64,000 nt of DNA from the NCBI GenBank assembly GCA_026002975.1, contig BPGJ01000007.1, positions 62,001 to 126,000 on the forward strand, read 5' to 3'. Positions 1 to 8,467 of this stretch are shown here, piece by piece. The notes beneath the pieces were generated by a model. It had not been told where the DNA came from, searched no databases, and saw only the letters and a program-made list of their open reading frames with translations. The first letter of the stretch is position 1. Each line of letters starts with the position of its first letter. The translations under genes were made by a program, and so were the position numbers. This stretch comes from Acidimicrobiia bacterium (GTDB taxonomy: Bacteria; Actinomycetota; Acidimicrobiia; Spongiisociales; ZC4RG35).

Positions 1-742
1 CGGCTTCGGGGGTGAGGGCGACCGCGTCCTGCACCTTGACGGTGAATCGACCATGATCGTCCCAGTCGCCCTTCACCCGATACTGGACGTATCCGGTGGG
101 GTGTCCGTCCTGCTGGGCGACTCCGTAACGATACGACGTGGCGCCTTCCCGATCGTCCGGGTCGTCCCTCAACCGGATCTCCTCCCACCACTCGGGAGAG
201 CGGGCGAACATCCCCGGCCTCTCCCGCCGGGCCCGGTCGAAGACCGTACTCAGCGCCGGCTTCGCTTCGTCGGCCGCCAGCAGGTCCACCTGGGCAGGCG
301 ACGCCGACCTCTCGTGGAACGAGGCGGCCCGGGTGTCCAACTGCACCCGAACCGACCAGGCGGCCATCCCGAACCCGAACCTCCCGTAGATGGCCGAGTC
401 GGACGCCCACAACGCCACCAACGGTTCGCCCCGCTCGCGTGCGTCCTCCAGATGTGCGGCCATCATCCGACGGAGGAGCCCCCGTCTCCTGTGGGAGGGC
501 AGCACCGCGACCATGGTGGTCCCGGCGGCGGCGACCACCCCGCCCGGAACCGTCAGTTCCAGCTCGAGGCACGCCAGGGTCCCCACCAGACGGTCCCCGT
601 CGAAGGCGCAGCGGGTCCGCTCCAAGGGATACAGCTCCCGGAATCGGTCCTCGCTCTCCGGTCGGGGATCGAAAGCGAAGGCGTGTCCCAGAACCGTGCG
701 AAACCGGGAAACCTCGTCGGGCCCGATCGGGCGGATGGTCAT
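1..742 (-). CDS. Eis-like GNAT N-acetyltransferase (C-terminus cut by window edge)
   Basis: Acetyl-CoA-dependent N-acetyltransferase resembling the mycobacterial Eis family. The visible 247 residues begin MTIRPIGPDEVSRFR and carry the acetyl-CoA loop as TTMVAVLPSHRRRGLLRRMM near residues 75-94, followed by the family-typical WASDSAIYGRFGFG segment. The middle Eis domain follows and the C-terminal sterol-carrier-like domain would lie beyond base 1. The ATG overlaps the stop of the upstream membrane-protein gene as ATGA, so the two are translationally coupled. Eis proteins acetylate amines, including aminoglycosides and peptides; the substrate here cannot be read from sequence. Family call is firm, function broad. 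Confidence 0.85.
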   Translation of the reverse strand, partial: MTIRPIGPDEVSRFRTVLGHAFAFDPRPESEDRFRELYPLERTRCAFDGDRLVGTLACLELELTVPGGVVAAAGTTMVAVLPSHRRRGLLRRMMAAHLEDARERGEPLVALWASDSAIYGRFGFGMAAWSVRVQLDTRAASFHERSASPAQVDLLAADEAKPALSTVFDRARRERPGMFARSPEWWEEIRLRDDPDDREGATSYRYGVAQQDGHPTGYVQYRVKGDWDDHGRFTVKVQDAVALTPEA

Positions 743-1350
743 CCGGCGGCCTGGGCGGCCTGACGAGCCTGATCCACCGCGGCCGTGAACCCCCTCACCG
801 CGTCGTCGAAGCGGGAAACCGCTTCCCGGCGCTGCTCGCCGGTGTCGGGTGCCCGCAGCCCGGCCAGCACCTCCTGGGCGGTGGTCGCGATGGTCTGGGC
901 GAACTGGACGACGGTGTCGTGGGCGACGACCAGTGCCTCCGGTGGGGTGACGGCCTCCACCTCGCCGGCCCACTGTTCGACCCGTGCGACCAGGTCGACC
1001 AAAGCAGCCTCTGTCTCCGAGTAGGTGACACCGGTGGACTCGCGGTTCTCCCAGTTGGCGTTGATCGTGGCCAGCTCTGTCTGGAGCTCGACCAGTCGGG
1101 TTTCGAGGGCGTTCACCTGCTCGAGGTAGGCCTGCAGTTCGGGAGACACGGCAGGAGGAGCCGTGGTCGTGGTCGTGGTGGTCGTGTCGCTGTCACCGCC
1201 GGTGGGTGGCGACCCGACGGTGGTCACGGTGGTGTCGGAAGTACCCGCCTCTGCGCCTGGCAGGGACCGCACGAACGCGTAGGTGAAGACCACCATGCCG
1301 AGGATCACCAGCGGTAGCAGCCAACGCCCAGGTCTGGGGTCCGGGTTCAT
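739..1350 (-). CDS. Membrane-anchored protein with Thr-rich linker and helical extracellular domain
   Basis: Unrecognised 203-residue protein. One hydrophobic segment near residues 10-27 (WLLPLVILGMVVFTYAF) has no lipobox cysteine, so it is probably an uncleaved N-terminal anchor. It is followed by a low-complexity Thr/Pro linker at about residues 40-68, including a run of eight threonines, and then by a predicted alpha-helical domain rich in Glu, Gln and Ala with heptad-like spacing (QAYLEQVNALETRLVELQTEL). It is likely displayed outside the membrane. It shares a 4-base stop/start overlap with the Eis-like gene downstream and is divergent from the next membrane protein. No function can be assigned. 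Confidence 0.7.
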   Translation of the reverse strand: MNPDPRPGRWLLPLVILGMVVFTYAFVRSLPGAEAGTSDTTVTTVGSPPTGGDSDTTTTTTTTAPPAVSPELQAYLEQVNALETRLVELQTELATINANWENRESTGVTYSETEAALVDLVARVEQWAGEVEAVTPPEALVVAHDTVVQFAQTIATTAQEVLAGLRAPDTGEQRREAVSRFDDAVRGFTAAVDQARQAAQAAG

Positions 1351-1436
1351 ACGTCATTGAGACGATAGCCAACCCCTGCCCGGTTCCCCGGGTATACCCC
1401 TTGTCGACCCGGTCGCCGACCCATAGGTTCCTCCTC

Positions 1437-2178
1437 ATGGATCAGGAAGAGGAATTCCAGTCGACTCCGTGGGATGCTCTGCTCGACCAGGGCCGGAGTT
1501 GGAGGTGGTGGGCGGGGCTGGCCGCCGCGGCGGTGGTGGTTGCCGCGGTGGCCGCGAGCGTCACCTCCCGGGTCTGGCCCGTCTCCGCCTCCGCGGCGCC
1601 GACGTCGGCACCGACGTCCACCCTGCCTCAGCCGAGCCGGCGTCCCAGTCGTGCCGGTTCCCGCCGAGCCGAGGGCTCGCCCGGAAGCGGTGGAGGTGGG
1701 CTCGGTGGCTGCTTGGTACGCAGCCGACTACTTCACCTCGACCGAACCACCCACCTACGTGGAGCGGGCCGTCCCGGTCTCGGTCGAGCGGCTCGGTCCC
1801 GAACTCCACGCGGTGGTGGTCCTCGTACAGGTGTTGGCCCGGGACGAGCTCGGATACCGGCGTCTCGAACCCAAGGCGGTCGAGGTCGTGGTGGACACGT
1901 CCGACGGGATCCGGGTGGTGGATCGACCCCAACCGGCGGACACCCGGATCTCCTTCGACACGGTGGAGCTGGATTCGACCGATCTCCCCCAAGAGTTGGT
2001 GGATCGTGCCGTGGAGTTGGCCACGGCCGCAGGATCACCCCTGGCGGAGACAGCGAAGGGTGCGGAGTTCGAGGGGGGATGGCGGATCGAGATCGATGTG
2101 GTCGACGAAGCCGGGATCGCCTGGCCGATGGTGGTGTGGCTCGACCACGGGGGCGACCCAATCAATCCGCCGGGATAG
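1437..2178 (+). CDS. Membrane-anchored unknown protein, split by a frameshift
   Basis: Two reading frames together give one sensible protein. The first frame starts at ATG 1437 (MDQEEEFQSTPWDALLDQG) and has a transmembrane helix at about residues 25-45 (WWAGLAAAAVVVAAVAASV) and an Ala/Pro/Thr/Ser linker. The second frame, in phase from about base 1650, encodes the soluble domain (VGSVAAWYAADYFTSTEPP onward) ending in DHGGDPINPPG. The join needs one base removed between about 1626 and 1665. The layout, a short cytoplasmic tail, one helix and an exported alpha/beta domain, loosely recalls conjugation-type TcpC-like proteins, but no function is claimed. The break lies in GC-rich linker sequence and may be an assembly indel. 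Confidence 0.55.
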
Positions 2179-2179
2179 G

Positions 2180-2434
2180 TCACCCGAAGTGGTGTTCTAG
2201 GATCCGCTCCGCCTCGGGAACGATGTCGCTCCAGTCGGCGGATGGCTGCTTGGTGACCGTGACGAAGTCGGCCGTCATGAAGACGGAGGCCACACCGGGC
2301 AACGCCAGCAGCTGGCCGGCGACCGGGTGGTCGACTTCGTCCCCCGGGGTGTAAGAGCGGGGTCCACCTACCTGGACACCCACCGTGAACTTCACGGCGT
2401 TCGGGTTGGGGGTGGCTTCGGTTCGCACCGGCAT
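2180..2434 (-). CDS. NifU/Nfu N-terminal domain protein
   Basis: An 84-residue stand-alone domain matching the Nfu N-terminal fold seen next to iron-sulfur scaffold proteins. Diagnostic segments are TEATPNPNAVKFTV at residues 5-18, then LLALPGVASVFMTADFVTVTK at about residues 42-62, followed by a short helix ending in LEHHFG. The cysteine-bearing C-terminal Nfu domain is absent, and there is no Cys in the protein, so it cannot itself bind a cluster. It is presumed to assist iron-sulfur assembly or to be a small regulatory domain. The start codon lies only 17 bases from the divergent hyuA start, so the two promoters must overlap each other's genes. Confidence 0.8.
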   Translation of the reverse strand: MPVRTEATPNPNAVKFTVGVQVGGPRSYTPGDEVDHPVAGQLLALPGVASVFMTADFVTVTKQPSADWSDIVPEAERILEHHFG

Positions 2435-2451
2435 CGACCAGGAGGCTAGCG

Positions 2452-4371
2452 GTGACGATGGTAGGGGTAGACGTGGGCGGGACCTTCACCGACGTCGTCG
2501 CCTGGGACGGTTCGAAGCTGGTGACCGTGAAGACCTCCACCACCCGCGACCAGGCGGTGGGGGTGGCGGAGGGTGCCCGGCTGGCGGCAGGACGAGCCGA
2601 CCTCCTCTTACACGGGACCACCGTCGCCACCAACGCCCTGTTGGAGCGGAAGGGGTCTCCTCTGCTGCTCATCACCGACCCCGGGTTCGAAGACGTCGTG
2701 GAGATAGGCCGCCAGGATCGCCCCTCCCTGTACGACCCCTTCGCCGATCGGCCCGCACCTCTGGTCGACCGGAACCATCGGATCGGCTATCGGGACACGG
2801 ACCCCCTTCCCTCGCCGGAGCCGGGCCGGGTGGCGGTGGTGGCGAGGCTCTTCGCCTACGCCGAGCCCGACCGTGACCTGGAGGTGGTCCGGAGACTCGA
2901 ATCCGGCGGGTGGGATCCCACCATGATCGTCCCCGCGGTGCGGGTGGCTCCCGAATACAGGGAGTTCGAGCGTACTTCCACCGCGGTTCTGACCGGTTAT
3001 CTCCGGCCGGTGGTGACCCGCTACCTCGTCCGTCTCGGCGAACTCCTCCCGGCCATCACCCGGCGGATGCTGGTGATGCGGTCGTCCGGCGGCCTGGTCC
3101 CCCCCGACGAGGCCGCCACGGAGGCAGCTTCCATCCTGCTGTCCGGACCAGCGGGAGGGGTGGTAGCCGCCGCCGAGCTCGGCCGGGCCTTGGGCCATCG
3201 ACGGGTGGTCAGTTTCGACATGGGCGGCACCTCGACCGACGTGTGCCGTATCGAGGATGGACGCCCCGAGGTGGGCTACCAACGGACGGTCGACGGATAC
3301 GTGTGCCGGGTTCCGTCGGTGGCGGTCCACACGGTGGGGGCAGGTGGTGGTTCGGTGGGGTGGATGGATCAGGGAGGAGCCCTCCGGGTCGGTCCCCGGT
3401 CGGCGGGAGCCGACCCGGGCCCTGCGTGTTACGGGCGAGGCGGCACCGAACCCACGGTCACCGACGCCAACCTGGTGTTGGGTCGGCTAGACCCCGAGGG
3501 TCGCCTGGCGGACTCTCTGACCCTGTCATGGTCGGCGGCGTTGGAAGCGGTTCGGAGTCTGGGCGACGCGTTGGGGTTGGACCCCATCCGAACCGCAGAA
3601 GGCATGGTGGAGGTGGTCGAGTCCAACATGGAGCGGGCGGTGCGGCGGGTGTCGGTGGAAGAGGGTGTCGATCCCCGCAAGGCCGTCTTGGTGGCTTTCG
3701 GAGGAGCGGGCGGTCTGCACGCCACCGCGTTGGCCCGCCGTCTGGAGATGGCGGGGGTGGCGGTTCCTCCCCATGCGGGCGTGTTCAGTGCCCTCGGTCT
3801 ACTGCTCAGCCCGCCCCGACGGGACCGAGCCAGATCGGTGATGCTGGCCGAAGGCGACGCCCGGCTCGACCACCTCCTCGATTCCCTGGCCGACGAAACC
3901 CGAAGGGACTTCGAGGAGACCATCGGAGAGAAACCGCAGGTGGTCGACACCATGATCGACGTTCGATACCTGGGCCAGTCTCACGAGACGACCGTGTCCT
4001 ACCGGGTAGGAGAGGGCTGGTCGGTACTGGTAGAGCGGTTCCATTCCACCCACCACCGACGCAACGGATTCTCCCGACCCGGCGACCCGGTCGAAGCCAC
4101 CACCTTGAGGGCGGTCGCCGTGGGTGTGCCGGTCCTCCATTGGGACGACCTCCCCGAGCACCGACCCCGGGGCGAGGCGAGACGGCCAGACCGCAGGGTG
4201 ATCGTCGACCGCCAGGAGCTCACGGCCGAGGTGTGGTGGAGGCCCGGGATGGCTCCGGGAGGCGAGGTGACCGGCCCTGCGGTGATCGAGGACGTGGACA
4301 CCACCGTGTTCCTCCGGGCCGGCGACCGGGCCCGTCTCCACCCGACGGGGGCCCTGGAGGTGGAGTGGTGA
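2452..4371 (+). CDS. hyuA: Hydantoinase/oxoprolinase subunit A
   Basis: ATP-dependent amidohydrolase subunit of the N-methylhydantoinase/5-oxoprolinase family, 639 residues, the usual length. The N-terminal actin-like phosphate motif VGVDVGGTFTDVV is at residues 4-16, and the second nucleotide motif SFDMGGTSTDVC is near residue 254. A central HTVGAGGGSVGW and the later LVAFGGAGGLHA (about residue 407) are also family-typical. A strong AGGAGG ribosome site at 2440-2445 fixes GTG 2452 as the start. The stop overlaps the start of hyuB as GTGA. Substrate could be 5-oxoproline, a hydantoin or a related cyclic amide; the sequence does not distinguish these. Confidence 0.9.
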   Translation: MTMVGVDVGGTFTDVVAWDGSKLVTVKTSTTRDQAVGVAEGARLAAGRADLLLHGTTVATNALLERKGSPLLLITDPGFEDVVEIGRQDRPSLYDPFADRPAPLVDRNHRIGYRDTDPLPSPEPGRVAVVARLFAYAEPDRDLEVVRRLESGGWDPTMIVPAVRVAPEYREFERTSTAVLTGYLRPVVTRYLVRLGELLPAITRRMLVMRSSGGLVPPDEAATEAASILLSGPAGGVVAAAELGRALGHRRVVSFDMGGTSTDVCRIEDGRPEVGYQRTVDGYVCRVPSVAVHTVGAGGGSVGWMDQGGALRVGPRSAGADPGPACYGRGGTEPTVTDANLVLGRLDPEGRLADSLTLSWSAALEAVRSLGDALGLDPIRTAEGMVEVVESNMERAVRRVSVEEGVDPRKAVLVAFGGAGGLHATALARRLEMAGVAVPPHAGVFSALGLLLSPPRRDRARSVMLAEGDARLDHLLDSLADETRRDFEETIGEKPQVVDTMIDVRYLGQSHETTVSYRVGEGWSVLVERFHSTHHRRNGFSRPGDPVEATTLRAVAVGVPVLHWDDLPEHRPRGEARRPDRRVIVDRQELTAEVWWRPGMAPGGEVTGPAVIEDVDTTVFLRAGDRARLHPTGALEVEW

Positions 4372-5912
4372 GCCTGGGGCCGATCGAACTGGAGGTCGCC
4401 CGGAACGAGTTGGCTTCCGTCGCAGAGGAGATGGGCGCAGTCCTGCGTCGAACGGCGTACTCCCCCAACATCAAGGAGAGGGCGGACTGCTCCGCCGCGG
4501 TGTTCATGCCGGACGGTTCCATGCTCGCCCAGGCGGAGCACATCCCGGTCCATCTGGGAGCCATGCCGGCTTCGGTGGCGGCGGTGGTCGAGGCCCACGA
4601 GGCCGCTCCGGGCGTCCAATACGCGGTGAACGACCCCTACCACGGAGGCACCCATCTCAACGACCTGACCCTGGTGGAGCCGGTTTTCGTCGAAGGCCGG
4701 CTGGTGGCTTGGGTGGGAAACCGGGCTCATCACGCCGATGTGGGAGGTGAGGCGCCGGGGTCGATGCCGGCCCATGCGACCCGCCTCGAGCAGGAGGGGG
4801 TCGTCGTTCCTCCCATCCCCGCGGTGGTCGACGGGGAGTGGCGCGCGGACTTCCTCGAGCCGTTCTTGGCCGCGACCCGGACTCCTGCCGAGAGGCTGGG
4901 GGACCTATCCGCGCAGCTGGGAGCCAACGAAGTGGGTGCTCGCCGTATCAGGGAGATCGTCGCCCGGGAGGGACCCGACCGGTTCGGTCGTGTAGCTCTC
5001 GCGCTCCTCGACTACGGGGAGCGACGGATGAGGGCCGCCCTCGGGGAGCTCCCCGACGGCGAGTACGGGTTCGAGGACTTCATGGAGTGGGGGGACCGCG
5101 ACGTCGCGATACGGGTGCGGGTGGTCATCTCGGGTGAGGGGTTGCTCGCCGACTTCACCGGAACCGAACGTCAGATCCCCGCCAACTTCAACACCGTCGA
5201 GGCGGTGGCTCGGTCGTGCGTGTACTTCGCGGTGCGGGTCGCGACCGACCCCACCATCCCGCCCAACGGGGGTAGCTACCGGACCGTTGACCTGGTCGCT
5301 CCCAGAGGAACCCTGGTCAACGCCGAACCGCCCGCGGCGGTTGCGGCCGGAAACGTCGAGACCTCCCAGAGGATCGCCGACGTCGTTCTGGGAGCCCTCG
5401 CCCAGGCCGCACCCGACCGGGTTCCGGCCGCTTCCCAGGGCACGATGAACAACATCCTGGTGGGTAACGAGAGGTTCGCCTACTACGAGACCGTGGCGGG
5501 AGGTCAGGGAGGCCGCCCCGGACGGCCCGGGCAGTCGGGCATCCACACCGGGATGACCAACACCAAGAACACCCCCATCGAGTCGCTCACCACCCACTAT
5601 CCCCTTCGGGTCACCCGCTACCGGCTGCGCCGAGGCTCGGGAGGTACGGGGAGGTTCCCCGGCGGCGACGGCATCGAACGGGAGATCCTGTTCGACGAAC
5701 CCGCGGTGGTCTCTCTGATGGGGGAGAGGCGCCGAATCCCGCCCTGGGGGCTGCAAGGGGGCGGCCCCGGCGCCTGCGGAGAGGACTGGCTCATCCGCCG
5801 GGACGGGACACGTGAAAGGCTGCCCGGCAAGTGCACCCTGCAGGTCGAGGCCGGGGACCGGCTACTGGTCCTCACCCCGGGAGGGGGAGGCTGGGGCGCC
5901 CCGGCGCCCTAG
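4368..5912 (+). CDS. hyuB: Hydantoinase/oxoprolinase subunit B
   Basis: Partner subunit of HyuA, 514 residues. The reading frame is open far upstream, but GTG 4368 overlapping the hyuA stop gives the natural N-terminus (SLGPIELEVARNELASVAEE). Family features include RRTAYSPNIKERADCSAAVF near residues 27-46, the metal-site-like YAVNDPYHGGTHLNDLTLV near residue 86, and the C-terminal Gly-rich segment LRRGSGGTGRFPGGDG. Together A and B form the ATP-dependent cyclic-amide hydrolase. The gene is followed after 39 bases by the glcDEF-like genes on the same strand, so a common transcript is likely. Confidence 0.9.
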   Translation: MSLGPIELEVARNELASVAEEMGAVLRRTAYSPNIKERADCSAAVFMPDGSMLAQAEHIPVHLGAMPASVAAVVEAHEAAPGVQYAVNDPYHGGTHLNDLTLVEPVFVEGRLVAWVGNRAHHADVGGEAPGSMPAHATRLEQEGVVVPPIPAVVDGEWRADFLEPFLAATRTPAERLGDLSAQLGANEVGARRIREIVAREGPDRFGRVALALLDYGERRMRAALGELPDGEYGFEDFMEWGDRDVAIRVRVVISGEGLLADFTGTERQIPANFNTVEAVARSCVYFAVRVATDPTIPPNGGSYRTVDLVAPRGTLVNAEPPAAVAAGNVETSQRIADVVLGALAQAAPDRVPAASQGTMNNILVGNERFAYYETVAGGQGGRPGRPGQSGIHTGMTNTKNTPIESLTTHYPLRVTRYRLRRGSGGTGRFPGGDGIEREILFDEPAVVSLMGERRRIPPWGLQGGGPGACGEDWLIRRDGTRERLPGKCTLQVEAGDRLLVLTPGGGGWGAPAP

Positions 5913-5951
5913 GCGGTGGCGTCGCCCGGGCGTCGGTTAGCCTTGGGTGCC

Positions 5952-7370
5952 GTGACCCTCGCGGCTGATCTCCGTCGGGTGTTGGGGGCCGACCGGGTGT
6001 CGGACGATCCTCTGGAGCGACACCTGTACGGCAAAGACGCCGGCGTGTTCCGGGGCCGAGCCGCGCTGGTCGTGTTCCCCGAGACCACCGAAGAGGTAGC
6101 CGAGGTGGTCCGGATCGCCGAGGAGCACCGGGTTCCGGTGGTGGCCCGAGGAGCGGGGACCGGTCTGGCGGGAGGCGCGGTGCCGGAGGAACCCGCCGTC
6201 GTGGTGGCCCTCACCCGGATGAACCGGATCTGGGACGTAGACCTCGACGATAGGACCGCCTGGGTGGGTCCCGGTGTGATCAACCTGGATCTCTCCCGGG
6301 AGACCTCACCTCACGGGTTCCACTTCGCCCCCGACCCTTCGTCGCAGTCGGCTTGCACGATCGGCGGCAACGTGGCCAACAATTCGGGGGGACCCCACTG
6401 CCTCCTCGAAGGTTCCACCGTCAACCACGTGCTCGGCCTCGAAGTGGTGTTGACGGGAGGGGAGGTGATCACCGTCGGAGGGGCAGCCCCCGACCCCCCC
6501 GGACTCGACCTCCGGGGTGTGCTGGTCGGTTCGGAGGGGACCCTGGGCATCGTCACCAAGGTGCTGGTCAAGCTCACCCCCAACCCGCCCGACGTGCGCA
6601 CCATGCTGGCCGCGTTCGGGACCGTGGAAGATGCCGCGGCGACCGTGACGGGGATCATCGCCGCCGGGATCGTGCCCGCCGCCCTGGAGATCATGGATCG
6701 GGCGATGGTGGAAGCGATCGAGAACTGGCTCCATGCCGGTCTCCCGGTCGGGGCTGCGGCGGTGCTCCTGGCCGAGGTCACGGGGGAGACCGCCACCGTA
6801 GAAGACGAAGCCCGGACCATCGTCGAGATCGCACAGGCCAACTCCGCCCGAGAGGTGCGGATCGCGTCCGACGAAGCGGAGCGAGCCCTCCTCTGGAAGG
6901 GACGAAAATCGGCTTTCGGGGCGGTCGCCCAGACGGCCCCGGACTACTACCTCCACGACACCGTCGTGCCCCGCACCCGTCTGGTGGAGACCATGGGACG
7001 GATCTACGAGATAGCGGCCAAACACGGTTTGGCCATGATGAACGTCTTCCACGCAGGGGACGGGAACCTGCACCCGCTCATCCCCTTCGACTCCTCCGAC
7101 CCGGAGGCCTGGGAGAAGGTCCAGAAGGCGGCCGACGAGATGGTGGAACTGTGCGTACGGCAGGGCGGTGCCCTGTCGGGTGAGCACGGCATCGGCCGCG
7201 AGAAGAGGGACCTGATGCCCCTCGCCTTCGGCGAAGACGACCTGGCGGCCCAGGCGTGTATCAAGGCGGCGTTCGACCCGTCCGAGACCTTCAACCCCCA
7301 CAAGGTCCTTCCCCGGGGCACGAGTTGCTTCGACCGGGCGGTTCCCATCCCGGAAGGAGCCTGGATATGA
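5952..7370 (+). CDS. glcD: FAD-linked oxidase, glycolate/D-lactate oxidase subunit GlcD-like
   Basis: Flavoprotein of the VAO/PCMH family that oxidises a 2-hydroxy acid such as glycolate or D-lactate and passes electrons to an iron-sulfur partner. From GTG 5952 it is 472 residues. The FAD domain shows VPVVARGAGTGLAGGAV near residues 61-77 and ACTIGGNVANNSGGPHC near residues 134-150. The C-terminal FAD-oxidase domain has MMNVFHAGDGNLHPLIPFD (about 362-380) and GALSGEHGIGREKR (about 404-417). An alternative GTG at 5916 would add 12 residues; neither has a strong ribosome site. The stop overlaps the glcE start as ATGA. Confidence 0.88.
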   Translation: MTLAADLRRVLGADRVSDDPLERHLYGKDAGVFRGRAALVVFPETTEEVAEVVRIAEEHRVPVVARGAGTGLAGGAVPEEPAVVVALTRMNRIWDVDLDDRTAWVGPGVINLDLSRETSPHGFHFAPDPSSQSACTIGGNVANNSGGPHCLLEGSTVNHVLGLEVVLTGGEVITVGGAAPDPPGLDLRGVLVGSEGTLGIVTKVLVKLTPNPPDVRTMLAAFGTVEDAAATVTGIIAAGIVPAALEIMDRAMVEAIENWLHAGLPVGAAAVLLAEVTGETATVEDEARTIVEIAQANSAREVRIASDEAERALLWKGRKSAFGAVAQTAPDYYLHDTVVPRTRLVETMGRIYEIAAKHGLAMMNVFHAGDGNLHPLIPFDSSDPEAWEKVQKAADEMVELCVRQGGALSGEHGIGREKRDLMPLAFGEDDLAAQACIKAAFDPSETFNPHKVLPRGTSCFDRAVPIPEGAWI

Positions 7371-8467
7371 CCACCGGCGACACCGTCCGGCTCGTGGAAG
7401 CGACCACTCCCCGCACCGCAGAGCTGCCACCTTTGGAGCGGGTCTCGCCGGGGTCCCGCGAGGAGCTGGCGAGCCTGTTGGCCGAGGCGTCCGCCTCGGG
7501 TAGGCGGCTGCTGATCTGGGGAGGTGGCACCCATCAGGGGATCGGTTACCCGGTGGAGGCCGATCTGGTGGTGGACACCTCCCGCCTCGACCGGATCATC
7601 TCCTGGGAGCCCGACGACCTGACGCTGGTGGTCGAAGCGGGGGCTCGGGTGGCGGAAATCGAGGCCGAACTGGCGACCAAGGGTCAGACCGCGGTCCTGC
7701 CCGAGGTTCCCGGAGGAGCCACGGTGGGCGGCGTGGTGGCCGCCGGGGTGTCGGGATACCGCCGGTGTCGTTACGGACCGACCCGCGACAGGATGCTGGA
7801 GGTCACCCTGGCCACCGGAGACGGACGCATCGTCCGGGGCGGAGGCAGGGTGGTGAAGAACGTGTCGGGCTACGACCTGCCTCGTCTGGCCACCGGATCC
7901 CTGGGTGGTCTCGGGGTGATCGTGTCTGTGTGTCTCAAACTCTGGCCGACCCGGGGTTTCCGGGCGACGGTCGAGGTGGAGGACCCGGCCGCGGCGTGGC
8001 GGCGGCTCTACCGGCCGCTCGCGGTGCTCCAAACGCCCCGAGGATCGTTCGCCTACCTGGAGGGAGTGCCGGACGAGGTCGTGGCCAAGGCCGATGCTTT
8101 GGGCGGGCGGTGGACCGAAGGGCACCAATGGCCGGGACCGCCCGACGGCGAGTACGTGGTGTCGATCCGGGTGCGTCCCTCCGACGTTGCTCGGGCGGTC
8201 GAGGTGATCCCGGCCGGATGGGACTACGTCGCTCAACACGGAGTAGGGGAGATCACCGCCGCCGGTGCCGGCTCCGACACGGTGGAGCGGCTCCGGACCT
8301 GGGCCGAGAGCCGAGGGGGATGGGTGGTGGTGCTGTGGGCGCCCCCCGACTCCCCGGTCGACCCCTGGGGAACCCCCCCGCAGGGTCTGGACCTGCAACG
8401 CCGTCTGGTCGGGGCGTTCGACCCGGCCAGGGTGGTCAACCCTGGGCGCCTGCCCGGGAGGATCTGA
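7367..8467 (+). CDS. glcE: FAD-binding oxidase subunit GlcE-like
   Basis: Second flavin-binding subunit of a three-part glycolate oxidase, 366 residues, about the size of GlcE. The PCMH-type FAD site shows LLIWGGGTHQGIGYPVEADL near residues 46-65, then LPEVPGGATVGGVVAAGVSG near residue 113 and RGGGRVVKNVSGYDLPRLAT near residues 157-176, the last being characteristic of GlcE. The start ATG overlaps the glcD stop, and the stop (8467) directly abuts the glcF start, so the three are one translational unit. GlcE has lost most of the C-terminal oxidase cap found in GlcD, as is normal. Confidence 0.87.
   Translation: MTTGDTVRLVEATTPRTAELPPLERVSPGSREELASLLAEASASGRRLLIWGGGTHQGIGYPVEADLVVDTSRLDRIISWEPDDLTLVVEAGARVAEIEAELATKGQTAVLPEVPGGATVGGVVAAGVSGYRRCRYGPTRDRMLEVTLATGDGRIVRGGGRVVKNVSGYDLPRLATGSLGGLGVIVSVCLKLWPTRGFRATVEVEDPAAAWRRLYRPLAVLQTPRGSFAYLEGVPDEVVAKADALGGRWTEGHQWPGPPDGEYVVSIRVRPSDVARAVEVIPAGWDYVAQHGVGEITAAGAGSDTVERLRTWAESRGGWVVVLWAPPDSPVDPWGTPPQGLDLQRRLVGAFDPARVVNPGRLPGRI

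Noticed and set aside
1140-1250. Repeated GTGGTCGT-like bases resembling a short tandem repeat.
   Set aside because: They encode the Thr-rich linker of the anchored protein; similar linkers occur in three lipoproteins here.
2910-4367. Long open frame running upstream of hyuB inside hyuA.
   Set aside because: It is an overlapping Arg/Gly/Pro-rich shadow; hyuB starts at GTG 4368 with family sequence only from there.
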